Source: Parvivirga hydrogeniphila
GTDB lineage: Bacteria > Actinomycetota > Coriobacteriia > Anaerosomatales > Anaerosomataceae
Reading direction: 5' to 3'
DNA length: 64,000 nucleotides
Assembly (NCBI RefSeq): GCF_023371205.1
Contig: NZ_JAMCCO010000001.1
Span: 802,662-866,661 of the forward strand
A program made the translations under genes and the position numbers. Below, one piece after another: positions 1-7,706 of the stretch (position 1 is the first letter of the stretch; each line of letters opens with the position of its first letter). The notes under the pieces are model-generated. The model searched no databases, had not been told where the DNA came from, and saw only the letters and a program-made list of their open reading frames with translations.

Positions 1-842
1 CGCTCGAAGGTGTCATCGGCGGCACCGAGGAGACGACGACCGGCGTCATCCGCCTCAAGGCGATGGCAGCCGAAGGCGCGCTCAAGTACCCGATCATCGC
101 GGTGAACGAGGCGAACACCAAGCACCTGTTCGACAACCGCTACGGCACCGGCCAGTCGACGATCGACGGCATCATCCGGGCGACGAACCGGCTTATCGCT
201 GGCCGGACGGTCGTGGTGAGCGGCTACGGCTGGTGCGGCCGCGGCGTGGCGATGCGCGCCGAGGGGCTCGGTGCGAACGTCATCGTGTGCGAGGTCGACC
301 CGCTGCGCGCGCTCGAAGCGGTGATGGACGGCTACCGCGTGATGCCTGCTGCTGAGGCTGCTCGCGAGGCCGATATCTGGGTGACGGTCACAGGCGACAT
401 CAACGTCATCGATTCGTCCGCGTTCGACGCCATGAAAGACGGTGCGATCATCGCGAACTCGGGCCACTTCAATGTCGAGATCAATATCCCGCACCTGCGC
501 GAGCGGGCGGTGGCGGTGCGCGAGGTCAAGCCGCTTGTGGAGGAGTTCGAGCTCGCCGACGGCCGCCGGATCTACCTGCTCGCCGACGGCCGGCTCGTCA
601 ACCTCGCGTGTGCGGAAGGTCACCCCGCCTCCGTGATGGACATGAGCTTCGCCAACCAGGCGCTCAGCGCCGAGCACATGGTCAAGCACGCGGCCGAGCT
701 CGCGCCCGGCGTGTACGACGTGCCGCGCGAGATCGACGAGCGCATCGCTGCGCTCAAGCTGGCCTCGATGGGCGTGCGAATCGACACCCTCACCGAAGAG
801 CAGGAGCGGTACCTGCGCTCCTGGCAAGAGGGGACGGTGTAG
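1..842 (+). CDS. ahcY: S-adenosylhomocysteine hydrolase, 3' part (gene starts before the window)
   Basis: This enzyme hydrolyses S-adenosylhomocysteine to adenosine and homocysteine in the cytoplasmic activated-methyl cycle. The open frame runs through the left edge (first whole codon at 3), so only the C-terminal ~279 residues are present; the ATG at 63 is internal. Visible family motifs are EETTTGV at the left edge, the dinucleotide-fold stretch [12 protein letters not shown], the NAD-region segment [10 protein letters not shown], and [12 protein letters not shown]. The C-terminal half looks like the shorter archaeal/thermophile type without the ~40-residue insert of eukaryotic enzymes. It lies upstream of mtnA, another sulfur-cycle gene, separated by two secreted proteins. 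Identification is secure. Confidence 0.95.
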   Translation, partial: LEGVIGGTEETTTGVIRLKAMAAEGALKYPIIAVNEANTKHLFDNRYGTGQSTIDGIIRATNRLIAGRTVVVSGYGWCGRGVAMRAEGLGANVIVCEVDPLRALEAVMDGYRVMPAAEAAREADIWVTVTGDINVIDSSAFDAMKDGAIIANSGHFNVEINIPHLRERAVAVREVKPLVEEFELADGRRIYLLADGRLVNLACAEGHPASVMDMSFANQALSAEHMVKHAAELAPGVYDVPREIDERIAALKLASMGVRIDTLTEEQERYLRSWQEGTV

Positions 843-948
843 GGGCCGAGAGAGCGGCTCAGCAGCTGAGACGTGGGGGTCGGAGACGACCATGTCACAG
901 TCCCATGACGGCTGTCATACAGTTTGAAGACGCGGCCGCTCTTCCAAC

Positions 949-975
949 TTGACGTCGGCCAGAGGGGGTTACGAT
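949..975 (+). promoter_or_regulatory. Possible promoter of the secreted-protein pair
   Basis: TTGACG (949-954) and TACGAT (970-975) are separated by 15 bases, slightly short. They lie 49 bases before the ATG at 1024 and are the best candidate in the 843-1023 gap, which otherwise shows nothing clear. Confidence 0.35.
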
Positions 976-1023
976 TCCTCTGAGTCCGGGGTTCGCTACG
1001 GTGCCGAAGGGGAGGTGGCAGCC

Positions 1024-2034
1024 ATGCGATCGCGTGCCGGCAGGTCGGTATCCGTCTCGATGGCTCGGTTTCGGTGTGCGATCCGTAAAGCTTGCGCGGT
1101 GGTGTTCGAACACAGAACCAGACCCGTCGCCACGTCTCTCGTTGCAGGTTCGACCGCGCTGGCCATGTTGCTTACGGCGATGCCACTGGCAGCCTTCGCC
1201 GATGACGTGTCGGATCGAAGATACTCGGTGTTGTACGGCGGCAACTTCGACGACGCTGATGCGCATCGCTTCTCGTATCGTCTGTACTACCACGGGTATG
1301 CTGGTTCTTGGCGAGGAAAGACCCAATCCTCGTACTACCGAGACGAGGACGATGTCAATCACTGGGATATCACGAACGGCTATCCGGACAAAGATCCGTG
1401 GCCCGGAGCAAACGCTCGGGATTTGCTGTATCTCTCGACTCACGGACGCTCGAACCTCATGACGTTCTACAGCCCGGTTCGCGTAGGGGATCTTACGCGG
1501 GAGACTGACCAGAACAAAGCGCCGGCGGTTCGCGTTGCGCGCGAGTACGTGTCGCGCGTTGATTCGCTCCCAGCGGATGCCGTGGTGGTATCCGTACGAG
1601 GGTTTGCAGGCGACGGGCTTGATCCTTCTACGGGTGTCGAAAGCGATGCCGGGGTCCTTGCGGCAGTGGTCGAATTCGGACACAGTCTCGATGGAATACC
1701 CATTGCGGGGCACCTGGCGGACAAGATCGTCTGCCGTCTGACAAGCGAAGGCGTGTTCCATTACCGGAAGACCTGGCACTCAGTGGAAGGTATTCGTCGA
1801 GGCTCGCGCAGCGTTCCGATCATCTCGGCAAGTGATGCGCTTGCAGCTGTCGCTCGAGACGGAGAGCGGATCCTCGACGTACCAAGCGTAGCGGATATCG
1901 AAGAAATAGAACTCGTCTACTACGCGCAAAGCAGCATAGCAGGAGCACAGGCACTGCTTCCGGCGTGGCGGATCCGCGTCAGCGGAAATGATGTATACGT
2001 GAACGCGGTGACCGGCCGCATCATGATCGACTGA
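1024..2034 (+). CDS. Secreted protein of unknown function
   Basis: A 336-residue protein I do not recognise. The ATG at 1024 is chosen because GGAGGTGG lies at 1011-1018; upstream in-frame starts lack a ribosome site. Residues ~1-60 hold an arginine-rich stretch and then a hydrophobic segment ending in AAFA before DDV, a plausible type I signal peptide, so export is inferred. The mature part has a stretch ARDLLYLSTHGRSN recalling 'HG' motifs of caspase-fold/DUF6345-like proteins. It ends in AWRIRVSGNDVYVNAVTG, which resembles the end of PepSY/YycI-like domains. Third codon positions look less GC-biased than in the flanking genes. The next gene follows after 22 bases, so the two probably form an operon. 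Confidence 0.7.
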   Translation: MRSRAGRSVSVSMARFRCAIRKACAVVFEHRTRPVATSLVAGSTALAMLLTAMPLAAFADDVSDRRYSVLYGGNFDDADAHRFSYRLYYHGYAGSWRGKTQSSYYRDEDDVNHWDITNGYPDKDPWPGANARDLLYLSTHGRSNLMTFYSPVRVGDLTRETDQNKAPAVRVAREYVSRVDSLPADAVVVSVRGFAGDGLDPSTGVESDAGVLAAVVEFGHSLDGIPIAGHLADKIVCRLTSEGVFHYRKTWHSVEGIRRGSRSVPIISASDALAAVARDGERILDVPSVADIEEIELVYYAQSSIAGAQALLPAWRIRVSGNDVYVNAVTGRIMID

Positions 2035-2056
2035 AATGCGGAATCGGTAGAGGTCG

Positions 2057-3466
2057 ATGCCGTTGAACCGCACGCGCCCTCATGGGATATCAAGCGCATT
2101 CGCTGGAATAGCCGTGGCCGCAGCGGTCGCTGCAGCAGTCCTCGGTCAGGGCTGCTCGACAGGCGGCAGCTTCTCGTCTTCCGACCGCTTACGGCTGCAA
2201 GTGTTGTATGAGAACCCGGACGTGGCGCCTGGCGCTGTCGTCGCGGTGCCTGACTCTCGGCGGCCGGTGGTTGTGGCTGAGAACGCCGTCCTGGAGTTCG
2301 GTCGCAGGTGGAGGGTTGCGAGGCACGTGCTGCTCTCCGAGGAATACAGCACGTACCGGGGCTGGAGCAGTCTTGGGCACCCGTATCATATTCCCCCGTG
2401 CGTGACTGCAGACGGCCGGATCTTGTTGACTCGCCAGAAGCCTGCGCGAAGCCGCGATGATGCTGGCAACATGGTCGTGAAACACGAGGACGAGCTCGTC
2501 CTCATGGACGTGCACGACCCGGCACGGATAGAGACGATCATCTCCGCTCCTGGGGCGATCGATTGGTTCGATGCCCGTCTCAGTGACGGGCGGGGCATGG
2601 TCATCGTTGGGTGGTCAGAGTCTATGACCGGGAGCACCAGAGTCCTTGTTGCCAGGTGCGTCGGCTCCGGTTCCTGGGAGACAGTATGGTCGAGCGATAG
2701 GGACTGGCCCAGATTCGTGGGGCTCTATGGAGTGGTTGACGATTGCAAGGACGGCGGCCTTGCAGCGCTCATCTACGGCCTCAGCGAGTCGCTTCCCAAG
2801 GGCGAGTTCTTGCTGATACAAGTGCCAGAATCAGGCGAGCATGCTGTACGCGAGATCGGGAGGTCTGTGGCATGGACCCCTGAGGAGCGCAAAGGCGTCG
2901 CTCGGAATTTGCACCTCTTCGGTCACATGCGGACAGAGGGGGGTATCCGCCTGGTATTCGAGCATGACGTGCGAGGCGCCTACCCCGAGACGCTGGTTGC
3001 TGATAGTCAAGGGCGCATGCGCAAGCTGGACCTCGGAGCCGATGTGTGCGGCCTTGTGGATGCGAGTGATGGGAGTGACGCGATGATCCTGTTGAGTGAC
3101 CATAGGTCCCACACGTTCTCTATCTACGATGTCGGCAGCGGAAAGCGCGTTGTGCAAATCGACGCAGGCATCACGCACGGGGATGTCGAGTTGGCGATTC
3201 CTTGCGATTTCGACGGCGATGGGAGCCGAGACGTGATCATGTTCGCTCCGACCATGGAGGCCGATGTCACAGGGCTTCCCGGGTGGCAGATGGGGATCGC
3301 CAAAGGACTTGATGGTGGGGGTCTTGGACCAGTGGTCTGGAACAGATTCTCGCTGCAGCCGCTCTCGGTGCAGGTCGTCGACCTGGATGAGAACGGTCGC
3401 GACGAGATAGTGCTCGGGCTCGACGACGGACAGCGTGGGTGCGTGCAGATTCTTGGCGTCCGCTGA
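2057..3466 (+). CDS. Exported repeat protein with FG-GAP/VCBS-like acidic motifs
   Basis: A 469-residue protein of unknown function. The N terminus has basic residues, a long Ala/Val-rich hydrophobic segment and a cysteine (GQGC) at about residue 33. It is therefore probably exported and possibly a lipoprotein, although the lipobox is poor. The C-terminal third contains DFDGDGSRD and DLDENGRDE, calcium-binding-like loops typical of FG-GAP/VCBS beta-propeller blades, and the rest reads as irregular beta-strand repeats. The start has a closely spaced AGAGG at 2049-2053. It is translated 22 bases after the preceding secreted protein and shares its relaxed codon use, suggesting a joint surface role. 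The function cannot be named. Confidence 0.7.
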   Translation: MPLNRTRPHGISSAFAGIAVAAAVAAAVLGQGCSTGGSFSSSDRLRLQVLYENPDVAPGAVVAVPDSRRPVVVAENAVLEFGRRWRVARHVLLSEEYSTYRGWSSLGHPYHIPPCVTADGRILLTRQKPARSRDDAGNMVVKHEDELVLMDVHDPARIETIISAPGAIDWFDARLSDGRGMVIVGWSESMTGSTRVLVARCVGSGSWETVWSSDRDWPRFVGLYGVVDDCKDGGLAALIYGLSESLPKGEFLLIQVPESGEHAVREIGRSVAWTPEERKGVARNLHLFGHMRTEGGIRLVFEHDVRGAYPETLVADSQGRMRKLDLGADVCGLVDASDGSDAMILLSDHRSHTFSIYDVGSGKRVVQIDAGITHGDVELAIPCDFDGDGSRDVIMFAPTMEADVTGLPGWQMGIAKGLDGGGLGPVVWNRFSLQPLSVQVVDLDENGRDEIVLGLDDGQRGCVQILGVR

Positions 3467-3482
3467 GCGTCTCACGCTCGTC

Positions 3483-3488
3483 TATAAT
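3483..3488 (+). promoter_or_regulatory. Candidate -10 element for mtnA
   Basis: A perfect TATAAT lies 46 bases before the mtnA ATG. No -35 hexamer stands at normal spacing; TTGGCG at 3453-3458 is 24 bases away. The assignment is therefore tentative. Confidence 0.4.
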
Positions 3489-3534
3489 CACATCTCGTGT
3501 TGTCTTTCGCTATGACGAGATTGTGGAGCCACCC

Positions 3535-4761
3535 ATGCCTTCGCTCGATGACATCCCTCGTACAATCTGGTGGCAAGACGGGCGCGTGATGCTCGTCGAC
3601 CAGTCGCGGTTGCCGCTCCAGGGCGACCTTCTCGCCTGCAACACCTACGAGGGCGTTTGTCAGGCGATCAAGGGCATGGCGGTCCGGGGCGCTCCCGCGC
3701 TCGGCGTCGCTGCTGCGCTCGGGGTCGCGCTCTGGGCCACGACCGAGGGGGCGGACATCGACGACATCGATGCGTTCCTTGCACGGCTCGACGAGGTGGC
3801 GGGGGAGATCGCGGCAACGCGGCCGACGGCGGTGAATCTCGCGTGGGGCGCAGAGCGCATGCGCCGCTTCGCTCACGACAACGCCGATGCGGGCCTGTCC
3901 GAGCTTCGCGACCTGCTCGTGCAGGAGGCGCTCCGCATCCGCGCCGAGGACGAGGAGCGCAACCGCGCCATCGGCGCTCACGGAGCTGCGCTCATCGAGC
4001 CGGGCAGCCGCATCCTCACGCACTGTAACGCCGGTTCGCTCGCCACCGCGTACTACGGCACAGCGCTCGGCGTCATCTTCACAGCGCACCAGCAGGGCAA
4101 GGTCGAAGGCGTGTGGGTGGACGAGACACGGCCGGTGCTGCAAGGCGCGCGGCTCACCGCCTGGGAGCTCAAGCTGGCGGGCGTCCCCTTCAAGCTCATC
4201 ACAGACAACATGGCCGCAAGCATCATGCGTGCGGGCCTCGTGGATGCGGTGATCGTCGGCGCGGACCGCATCGCCGCGAACGGCGACGTTGCGAACAAGA
4301 TCGGCACCTACGGGCTTGCGGTGCTCGCGAAGGAGCACGGGATCCCCTTCTACGTCGCGGCGCCGACCTCCACGGTCGACCTCACGCTCGAAAGCGGCGA
4401 TGACATCGTCATCGAGGAGCGCGACCCCCGCGAAGTGCTCGGCGTGACGGCCTCGGGCGTCATCGAGCCGGACTCGGCGAGTGCGCAGCGCGCCTTCGAT
4501 GCGCTCACGGAGAACGGCCCGTACACGGTGCCAATCCAGAAGGGCCATCAAATGGTGATCGAGCGCAAAGGCGCGGCGTACCGCTTCGACGGCTGGTTCC
4601 GCGTCGCGCCGCCGAACATCGAGGTGTACAACCCTGCGTTCGACGTCACGCCTGCGGCGTACGTGACCGCGATCGTCACCGAGCGCGGCGTCGTGCGGGC
4701 GCCGTACGAAGAGGCGCTGGCGAGCGCGTGCTGCGGTTCGGGCGCCATCCACGAGCTGTAG
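3535..4761 (+). CDS. mtnA: Methylthioribose-1-phosphate isomerase
   Basis: MtnA converts 5-methylthioribose-1-phosphate to methylthioribulose-1-phosphate in cytoplasmic methionine salvage (eIF2B-alpha-like family). The ATG at 3535 has GGAG at 3525-3528; upstream in-frame codons lack a site. Family motifs are KGMAVRGAPALGVAAALGV, THCNAGSLAT with the catalytic cysteine, and VGADRIAANGDVANKIGTY with the catalytic aspartate. It is 408 residues against the usual ~345-370. The excess is about 50 residues between EERDPREVLG and EVYNPAFDVTPA (bases ~4445-4615), near the C terminus. Its TAG overlaps the ribosome site of the AEC permease, so the two are cotranscribed. With ahcY nearby, SAM recycling appears concentrated here. 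Confidence 0.93.
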   Translation: MPSLDDIPRTIWWQDGRVMLVDQSRLPLQGDLLACNTYEGVCQAIKGMAVRGAPALGVAAALGVALWATTEGADIDDIDAFLARLDEVAGEIAATRPTAVNLAWGAERMRRFAHDNADAGLSELRDLLVQEALRIRAEDEERNRAIGAHGAALIEPGSRILTHCNAGSLATAYYGTALGVIFTAHQQGKVEGVWVDETRPVLQGARLTAWELKLAGVPFKLITDNMAASIMRAGLVDAVIVGADRIAANGDVANKIGTYGLAVLAKEHGIPFYVAAPTSTVDLTLESGDDIVIEERDPREVLGVTASGVIEPDSASAQRAFDALTENGPYTVPIQKGHQMVIERKGAAYRFDGWFRVAPPNIEVYNPAFDVTPAAYVTAIVTERGVVRAPYEEALASACCGSGAIHEL

Positions 4762-4771
4762 GGAGGCGCGC

Positions 4772-5680
4772 GTGCCGCTCGGCGAGCTCTTGGGCGTCAT
4801 CGCCACGATCCTCGGCTATGTTGCCATCGGCGTGGCGCTCAGGGTCACCGGGGTGCTCAAGCCCGAGGACGCCAAGCCGCTCAACGCAGTCCTGCTCAAC
4901 GTCGGGCTGCCTGCGCTCGTGTTCTCGTCCGTGCATGGCGCGAAGATCGAGCGTTCGCTCGCTCTCGTGCCTGCGCTCGCGTGGGTGGTTGCGCTCGTGG
5001 GGCTCGCGGCGGCGCTCCTGCTTGCACGCGTCCTGAAGCTTCCGCCGGCGGCAGCAGGGGCGTTCGTGCTCGCGGCGGTGTTCGGCAACACGGGCTACAT
5101 CGGGTATCCGGTGGCGCACGCGCTTCTCGGCGAGCCGGGGCTCGTGCGGGCGATCTTCTCGGACATATTCGGCAACACGCTTGCGATGATTGCGGTCGGT
5201 GCGCTGGTCGCGGCACGCATCGCGCGGCACGAGGCCGACGTCCGCCCGCTCAAGGAGATAGTGACGTTCCCACCGTTCGTCGCGCTCGCACTGGCGTTGG
5301 CGACGCGCGGCGTCGACGTTCCAATCGCGTTCATGGACTGGTTAGGCGCGCTCGGTAGGATCGTGGTACCGCTGATCATGATCTCGGTGGGCCTGTCGCT
5401 CAGGCCGCGGAAGCTCAAGGACCAGGCGGGGGTGGTTGCCGCTGTTGCTGCCGTGAAACTGGTGGTGCTGCCGCTGGTGGGGCTGCTGGCGGCGCGGCTG
5501 ATCCTGCGCGACGAGGCGTCGGCCCGGGTCGTCGTACTCGAGGCGAGCGTGCCGACGATGATGATGGCGGTGATCATGGGGCATCGGTTCGACCTCGACA
5601 CCGACCTCATCGCTTCGGCTGTGCTGGTGACGACGGTGGTGTCGGTCGTCGCCATTCCAGTGTGGCAGATGCTCGTGTGA
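4772..5680 (+). CDS. AEC-family membrane transporter
   Basis: A 302-residue polytopic membrane protein of the auxin efflux carrier (AEC) family, whose bacterial members move organic acids or other small metabolites; the substrate cannot be told. About ten hydrophobic segments are visible in two halves. Typical features are LNAVLLNVGLPALVFSS near residue 32, FGNTGYIGYPVAHALLGEPG around residue 106, and the C-terminal segment LEASVPTMMMAVIMGHRFD. The GTG start has GGGAGG at 4761-4766. It is translationally linked to mtnA, so it may carry a product of methionine salvage; that is only a guess from position. Confidence 0.85.
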   Translation: MPLGELLGVIATILGYVAIGVALRVTGVLKPEDAKPLNAVLLNVGLPALVFSSVHGAKIERSLALVPALAWVVALVGLAAALLLARVLKLPPAAAGAFVLAAVFGNTGYIGYPVAHALLGEPGLVRAIFSDIFGNTLAMIAVGALVAARIARHEADVRPLKEIVTFPPFVALALALATRGVDVPIAFMDWLGALGRIVVPLIMISVGLSLRPRKLKDQAGVVAAVAAVKLVVLPLVGLLAARLILRDEASARVVVLEASVPTMMMAVIMGHRFDLDTDLIASAVLVTTVVSVVAIPVWQMLV

Positions 5681-5693
5681 GCAGCGTCGGCGG

Positions 5694-6383
5694 ATGCCGG
5701 AACAGGGGGAGGGGATGCTCGACTGCGTGCTGGATCTCATCGCGCCGTTGAAGTGCGCCGGGTGCGACGAGCCGGGTACCGCGCTGTGCGAGGCGTGTTG
5801 GCGGGAGGTCGTCCGCATCGACCCTGCGGGAGCCTGCCCGCGGTGCGGCGAGCCGTGTGCGGCCGGCGGTCGGCATGCGTGCGGGTGCCGGCACGCGGCG
5901 TTCGAGGCCGTGCGGTGCTTCGGTGTGCTGGCGCCGCCGCTCTCGTCGGCGATCGCGCTGCATAAGGATCCTGGCGAACGTCGCTACGGCCCCATGCTGG
6001 GCGCTTTCGCTGCCACGGCGTGCGCCGAGTGGAGCGGGTGGCCGGAGGCGGTCGTGGCGATCCCGCCGACGCGCAGCGCCCGTCTGCGCCGCGGGTACGA
6101 CCACACGCAGCCGCTCGCTCGCGTCGTCGCAGAACGCCTGGGTGCGCCTGTCGAGCGGCTGCTGGCGGCGCGGGAGCGGCCAGACCAGCGGGAGCTCGGA
6201 CGGCAGGCGCGCCGCGAGAACGTGCTCGGGGCGTTCGTTGTGCGACCAGGCGTCCGCGTACCAGCGAGGGTGCTTCTCGTGGACGACGTGATGACCACCG
6301 GCTCAACGCTCGACGCGGCCGCCCGCGTGCTCAGGTCGCACGGAGCAGACGCGGTCCGAGCTGTCGTGGTCGCACGCGCCTGA
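5694..6383 (+). CDS. comF: ComF-family phosphoribosyltransferase-like protein
   Basis: A 229-residue protein of the ComFC family, which has an N-terminal zinc-binding region and a C-terminal phosphoribosyltransferase fold and is linked to DNA uptake in competent bacteria. Cysteine pairs occur in KCAGCDEPG, CEACW, CPRCGEPC and HACGC within the first ~65 residues. The PRPP-binding motif VLLVDDVMTTGSTLDAAARV lies near residue 200. An ATG at 5715 after a G-rich stretch would match shorter family N termini, so the start is uncertain by seven codons. In Gram-positive genomes comF often precedes hpf; here a structured RNA and a transporter lie between them. Confidence 0.85.
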   Translation: MPEQGEGMLDCVLDLIAPLKCAGCDEPGTALCEACWREVVRIDPAGACPRCGEPCAAGGRHACGCRHAAFEAVRCFGVLAPPLSSAIALHKDPGERRYGPMLGAFAATACAEWSGWPEAVVAIPPTRSARLRRGYDHTQPLARVVAERLGAPVERLLAARERPDQRELGRQARRENVLGAFVVRPGVRVPARVLLVDDVMTTGSTLDAAARVLRSHGADAVRAVVVARA

Positions 6384-6410
6384 GGAGGTGCTGCCGGCAG
6401 CGTGCACACC

Positions 6411-6419
6411 TGCTACACT
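6411..6419 (+). promoter_or_regulatory. Extended -10 promoter of the structured RNA
   Basis: TGC followed directly by TACACT (6414-6419) forms an extended -10 element. Transcription would start near 6426, which is exactly the first base of the RNA's closing stem. No good -35 hexamer is visible. Confidence 0.5.
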
Positions 6420-6425
6420 TCATGA

Positions 6426-6658
6426 TGCTTCCATCCGGGTCTGTGGTTGCGGGCGCTTCGGCGCCTTAGTCCAGGGTAGGCGCGGCCGAAAGGACCCACG
6501 TAAGCCGGAGGCCATGCCTCCGTGTGAGCATGGCGCGCCTTAGGGGTAAGTCGCACCGTCCGCTTCGGCGGGCGAGAGGGCCGGTAGTGAGATAGCATCA
6601 AGCGGAAGCCCCAGTGCGCGAGTGTGGGGCCAAAGACCAGGTCAGCCGGATGGAAGCA
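6426..6658 (+). ncRNA. Candidate structured RNA, possibly the raiA-motif RNA
   Basis: The gap between comF and the transporter is filled by a compact 233-nt RNA candidate. Its ends form a perfect 13-bp stem: TGCTTCCATCCGG (6426-6438) with CCGGATGGAAGCA (6646-6658). Inside are further hairpins: GGGCGC-TTCG-GCGCC near 6451-6465, GGAGGCCATGCCTCC near 6509-6523, a CGTCCGC-TTCG-GCGGGCG stem near 6559-6576, and GCCCCA...TGTGGGGC near 6608-6630. Size, the closed outer stem and the position right after comF fit the raiA-motif RNA of Firmicutes and Actinobacteria, usually found near raiA/hpf. I could not compare it with the family consensus, so the identity is an inference. The structure itself is directly visible. 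Confidence 0.55.
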
Positions 6659-6690
6659 CGTACACTTCTCGGTCACCGGAGGTGCCTCGG

Positions 6691-7569
6691 ATGAAGCGAG
6701 ACGGCATGCGCTGGCGAGCATTTGCCGTAGCGGCGGTCGTGGCGCTCGCGCTTGCGGGCGTCGGCTGCCAGAAGAAGGCAGAGGGGCCCGCATTGACGCC
6801 GAAGGTGGCGCCACCAGCCATCAAGCAGGCCGGCGTGCTCACGGCAGCCATCGATCCGACGCAACCGCCGTTCGCCGGTACGGTCGACGGCCAGGTGGAC
6901 GGCCTGGACGTCGACGTAGCTGCTGCGCTCGCCGAGCGTCTCGGACTGAAGCTCAAGATCGTCGAGATGCCGTGGAGCGATGTCCCGGCTGCGGTGGCCA
7001 AGGGTGCGGTTGACGTCGGCTTTGCAGCGATTCCAATCACAGACGCCGTGCTCGCGAATGTATCGGTCGCGGGTTCGTACGCGACCGACGGCATCGGTCT
7101 GTTCGGCGTCGCCACGTCGCAGACAGCAGAGGCGACTGCATCTGTGGCACCGGAGCAGGCGGCCTCTCTCGTCAGTGGAGCGCGCGTTGCATGCCAGTCC
7201 GGGTCTGCTGCGCAGTGGTACCTCGAATCGGAGTACTGGGAAGGGTTCGCCATCACCTACGACACCGTCCGTGAGGCGTTCGACGCGCTTATCGCAGGCG
7301 AGGTCGACTACGTGGCGTGCGACGCGTTCGTCGGCGCGTACCTCTCTCGGGACTACCAGAACGTCCGGTTCGTCGCGCCGCTCGGCGAGGCGACGCCGCT
7401 CGGCGTGCTGGTCGCGAAGGACTCGACCGACCTCGAGAGCGCTGTGCGCGACGTCCTCGACGGCATGGCGGCAGATGGGACGTTGGCGACGATCCGGACG
7501 AAGTGGGTGGGGGACTTGCCCGAACTGCGGGCGCTCGGCTCATCCGAGACGACCGGCTCGACTCAATAG
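6691..7569 (+). CDS. Amino-acid ABC transporter substrate-binding protein (family 3), normal domain order
   Basis: A 292-residue lipoprotein-like binding protein of the polar amino acid (SBP family 3) type. The ATG at 6691 follows GGAGG at 6678-6682. It has a signal peptide with cysteine near residue 23 (ALAGVGC), so it is probably membrane-anchored. Lobe 1 begins AGVLTAAIDPTQPPFAG with GLDVDVAAALAERLG. Lobe 2 follows with GARVACQSGSAAQWY and ends in the usual ATIRTKWVGDLPEL. The family's ligand-gripping Arg and Asp positions are not clear here. It is the first gene after the structured RNA and begins 32 bases beyond its closing stem. It belongs to the transporter unit ending with the ATPase at 10687. 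Confidence 0.85.
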   Translation: MKRDGMRWRAFAVAAVVALALAGVGCQKKAEGPALTPKVAPPAIKQAGVLTAAIDPTQPPFAGTVDGQVDGLDVDVAAALAERLGLKLKIVEMPWSDVPAAVAKGAVDVGFAAIPITDAVLANVSVAGSYATDGIGLFGVATSQTAEATASVAPEQAASLVSGARVACQSGSAAQWYLESEYWEGFAITYDTVREAFDALIAGEVDYVACDAFVGAYLSRDYQNVRFVAPLGEATPLGVLVAKDSTDLESAVRDVLDGMAADGTLATIRTKWVGDLPELRALGSSETTGSTQ

Positions 7570-7640
7570 CGCGACCGCATATAACTCTTTCGAAAATGCA
7601 TATGCAGCCAACCGCTTCCACATAGCGTTCCGATTTGCGC

Positions 7641-7646
7641 TATAGT
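7641..7646 (+). promoter_or_regulatory. Candidate -10 element before the second binding protein
   Basis: TATAGT lies 60 bases before the ATG at 7707 inside an unusually AT-rich stretch (7578-7650). TTCCAC at 7616-7621 is 19 bases upstream. A 6-bp hairpin, CCGGGC (7665-7670) with GCCCGG (7680-7685), follows in the leader. A separate promoter would allow independent expression of this binding protein. Confidence 0.4.
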
Positions 7647-7706
7647 TATGCGCAGCGATTGGGGCCGGGCAGCTCAGGCGCCCGGGGCGGAAGACAGGAG
7701 GAGTCC

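Noticed and set aside
3453-3458. TTGGCG as -35 partner of the TATAAT before mtnA.
   Set aside because: The spacer would be 24 bases, too long for a sigma-70 promoter.
6535-6570. GGGGTAAGTCGCACCG looks like part of bacterial RNase P RNA.
   Set aside because: The other invariant RNase P blocks (GAGGAAAGTC, ACAGAA near the 3' end) are absent and the element is too short.
6630-6660. CCAGGTCAG followed by CCGGATGGAAGCA resembles the domain IV motif of signal recognition particle RNA.
   Set aside because: The tetraloop would be GGAU, not GNRA, and the flanking arms do not pair as in SRP RNA. The CCGGATGGAAGCA part instead pairs perfectly with 6426-6438.
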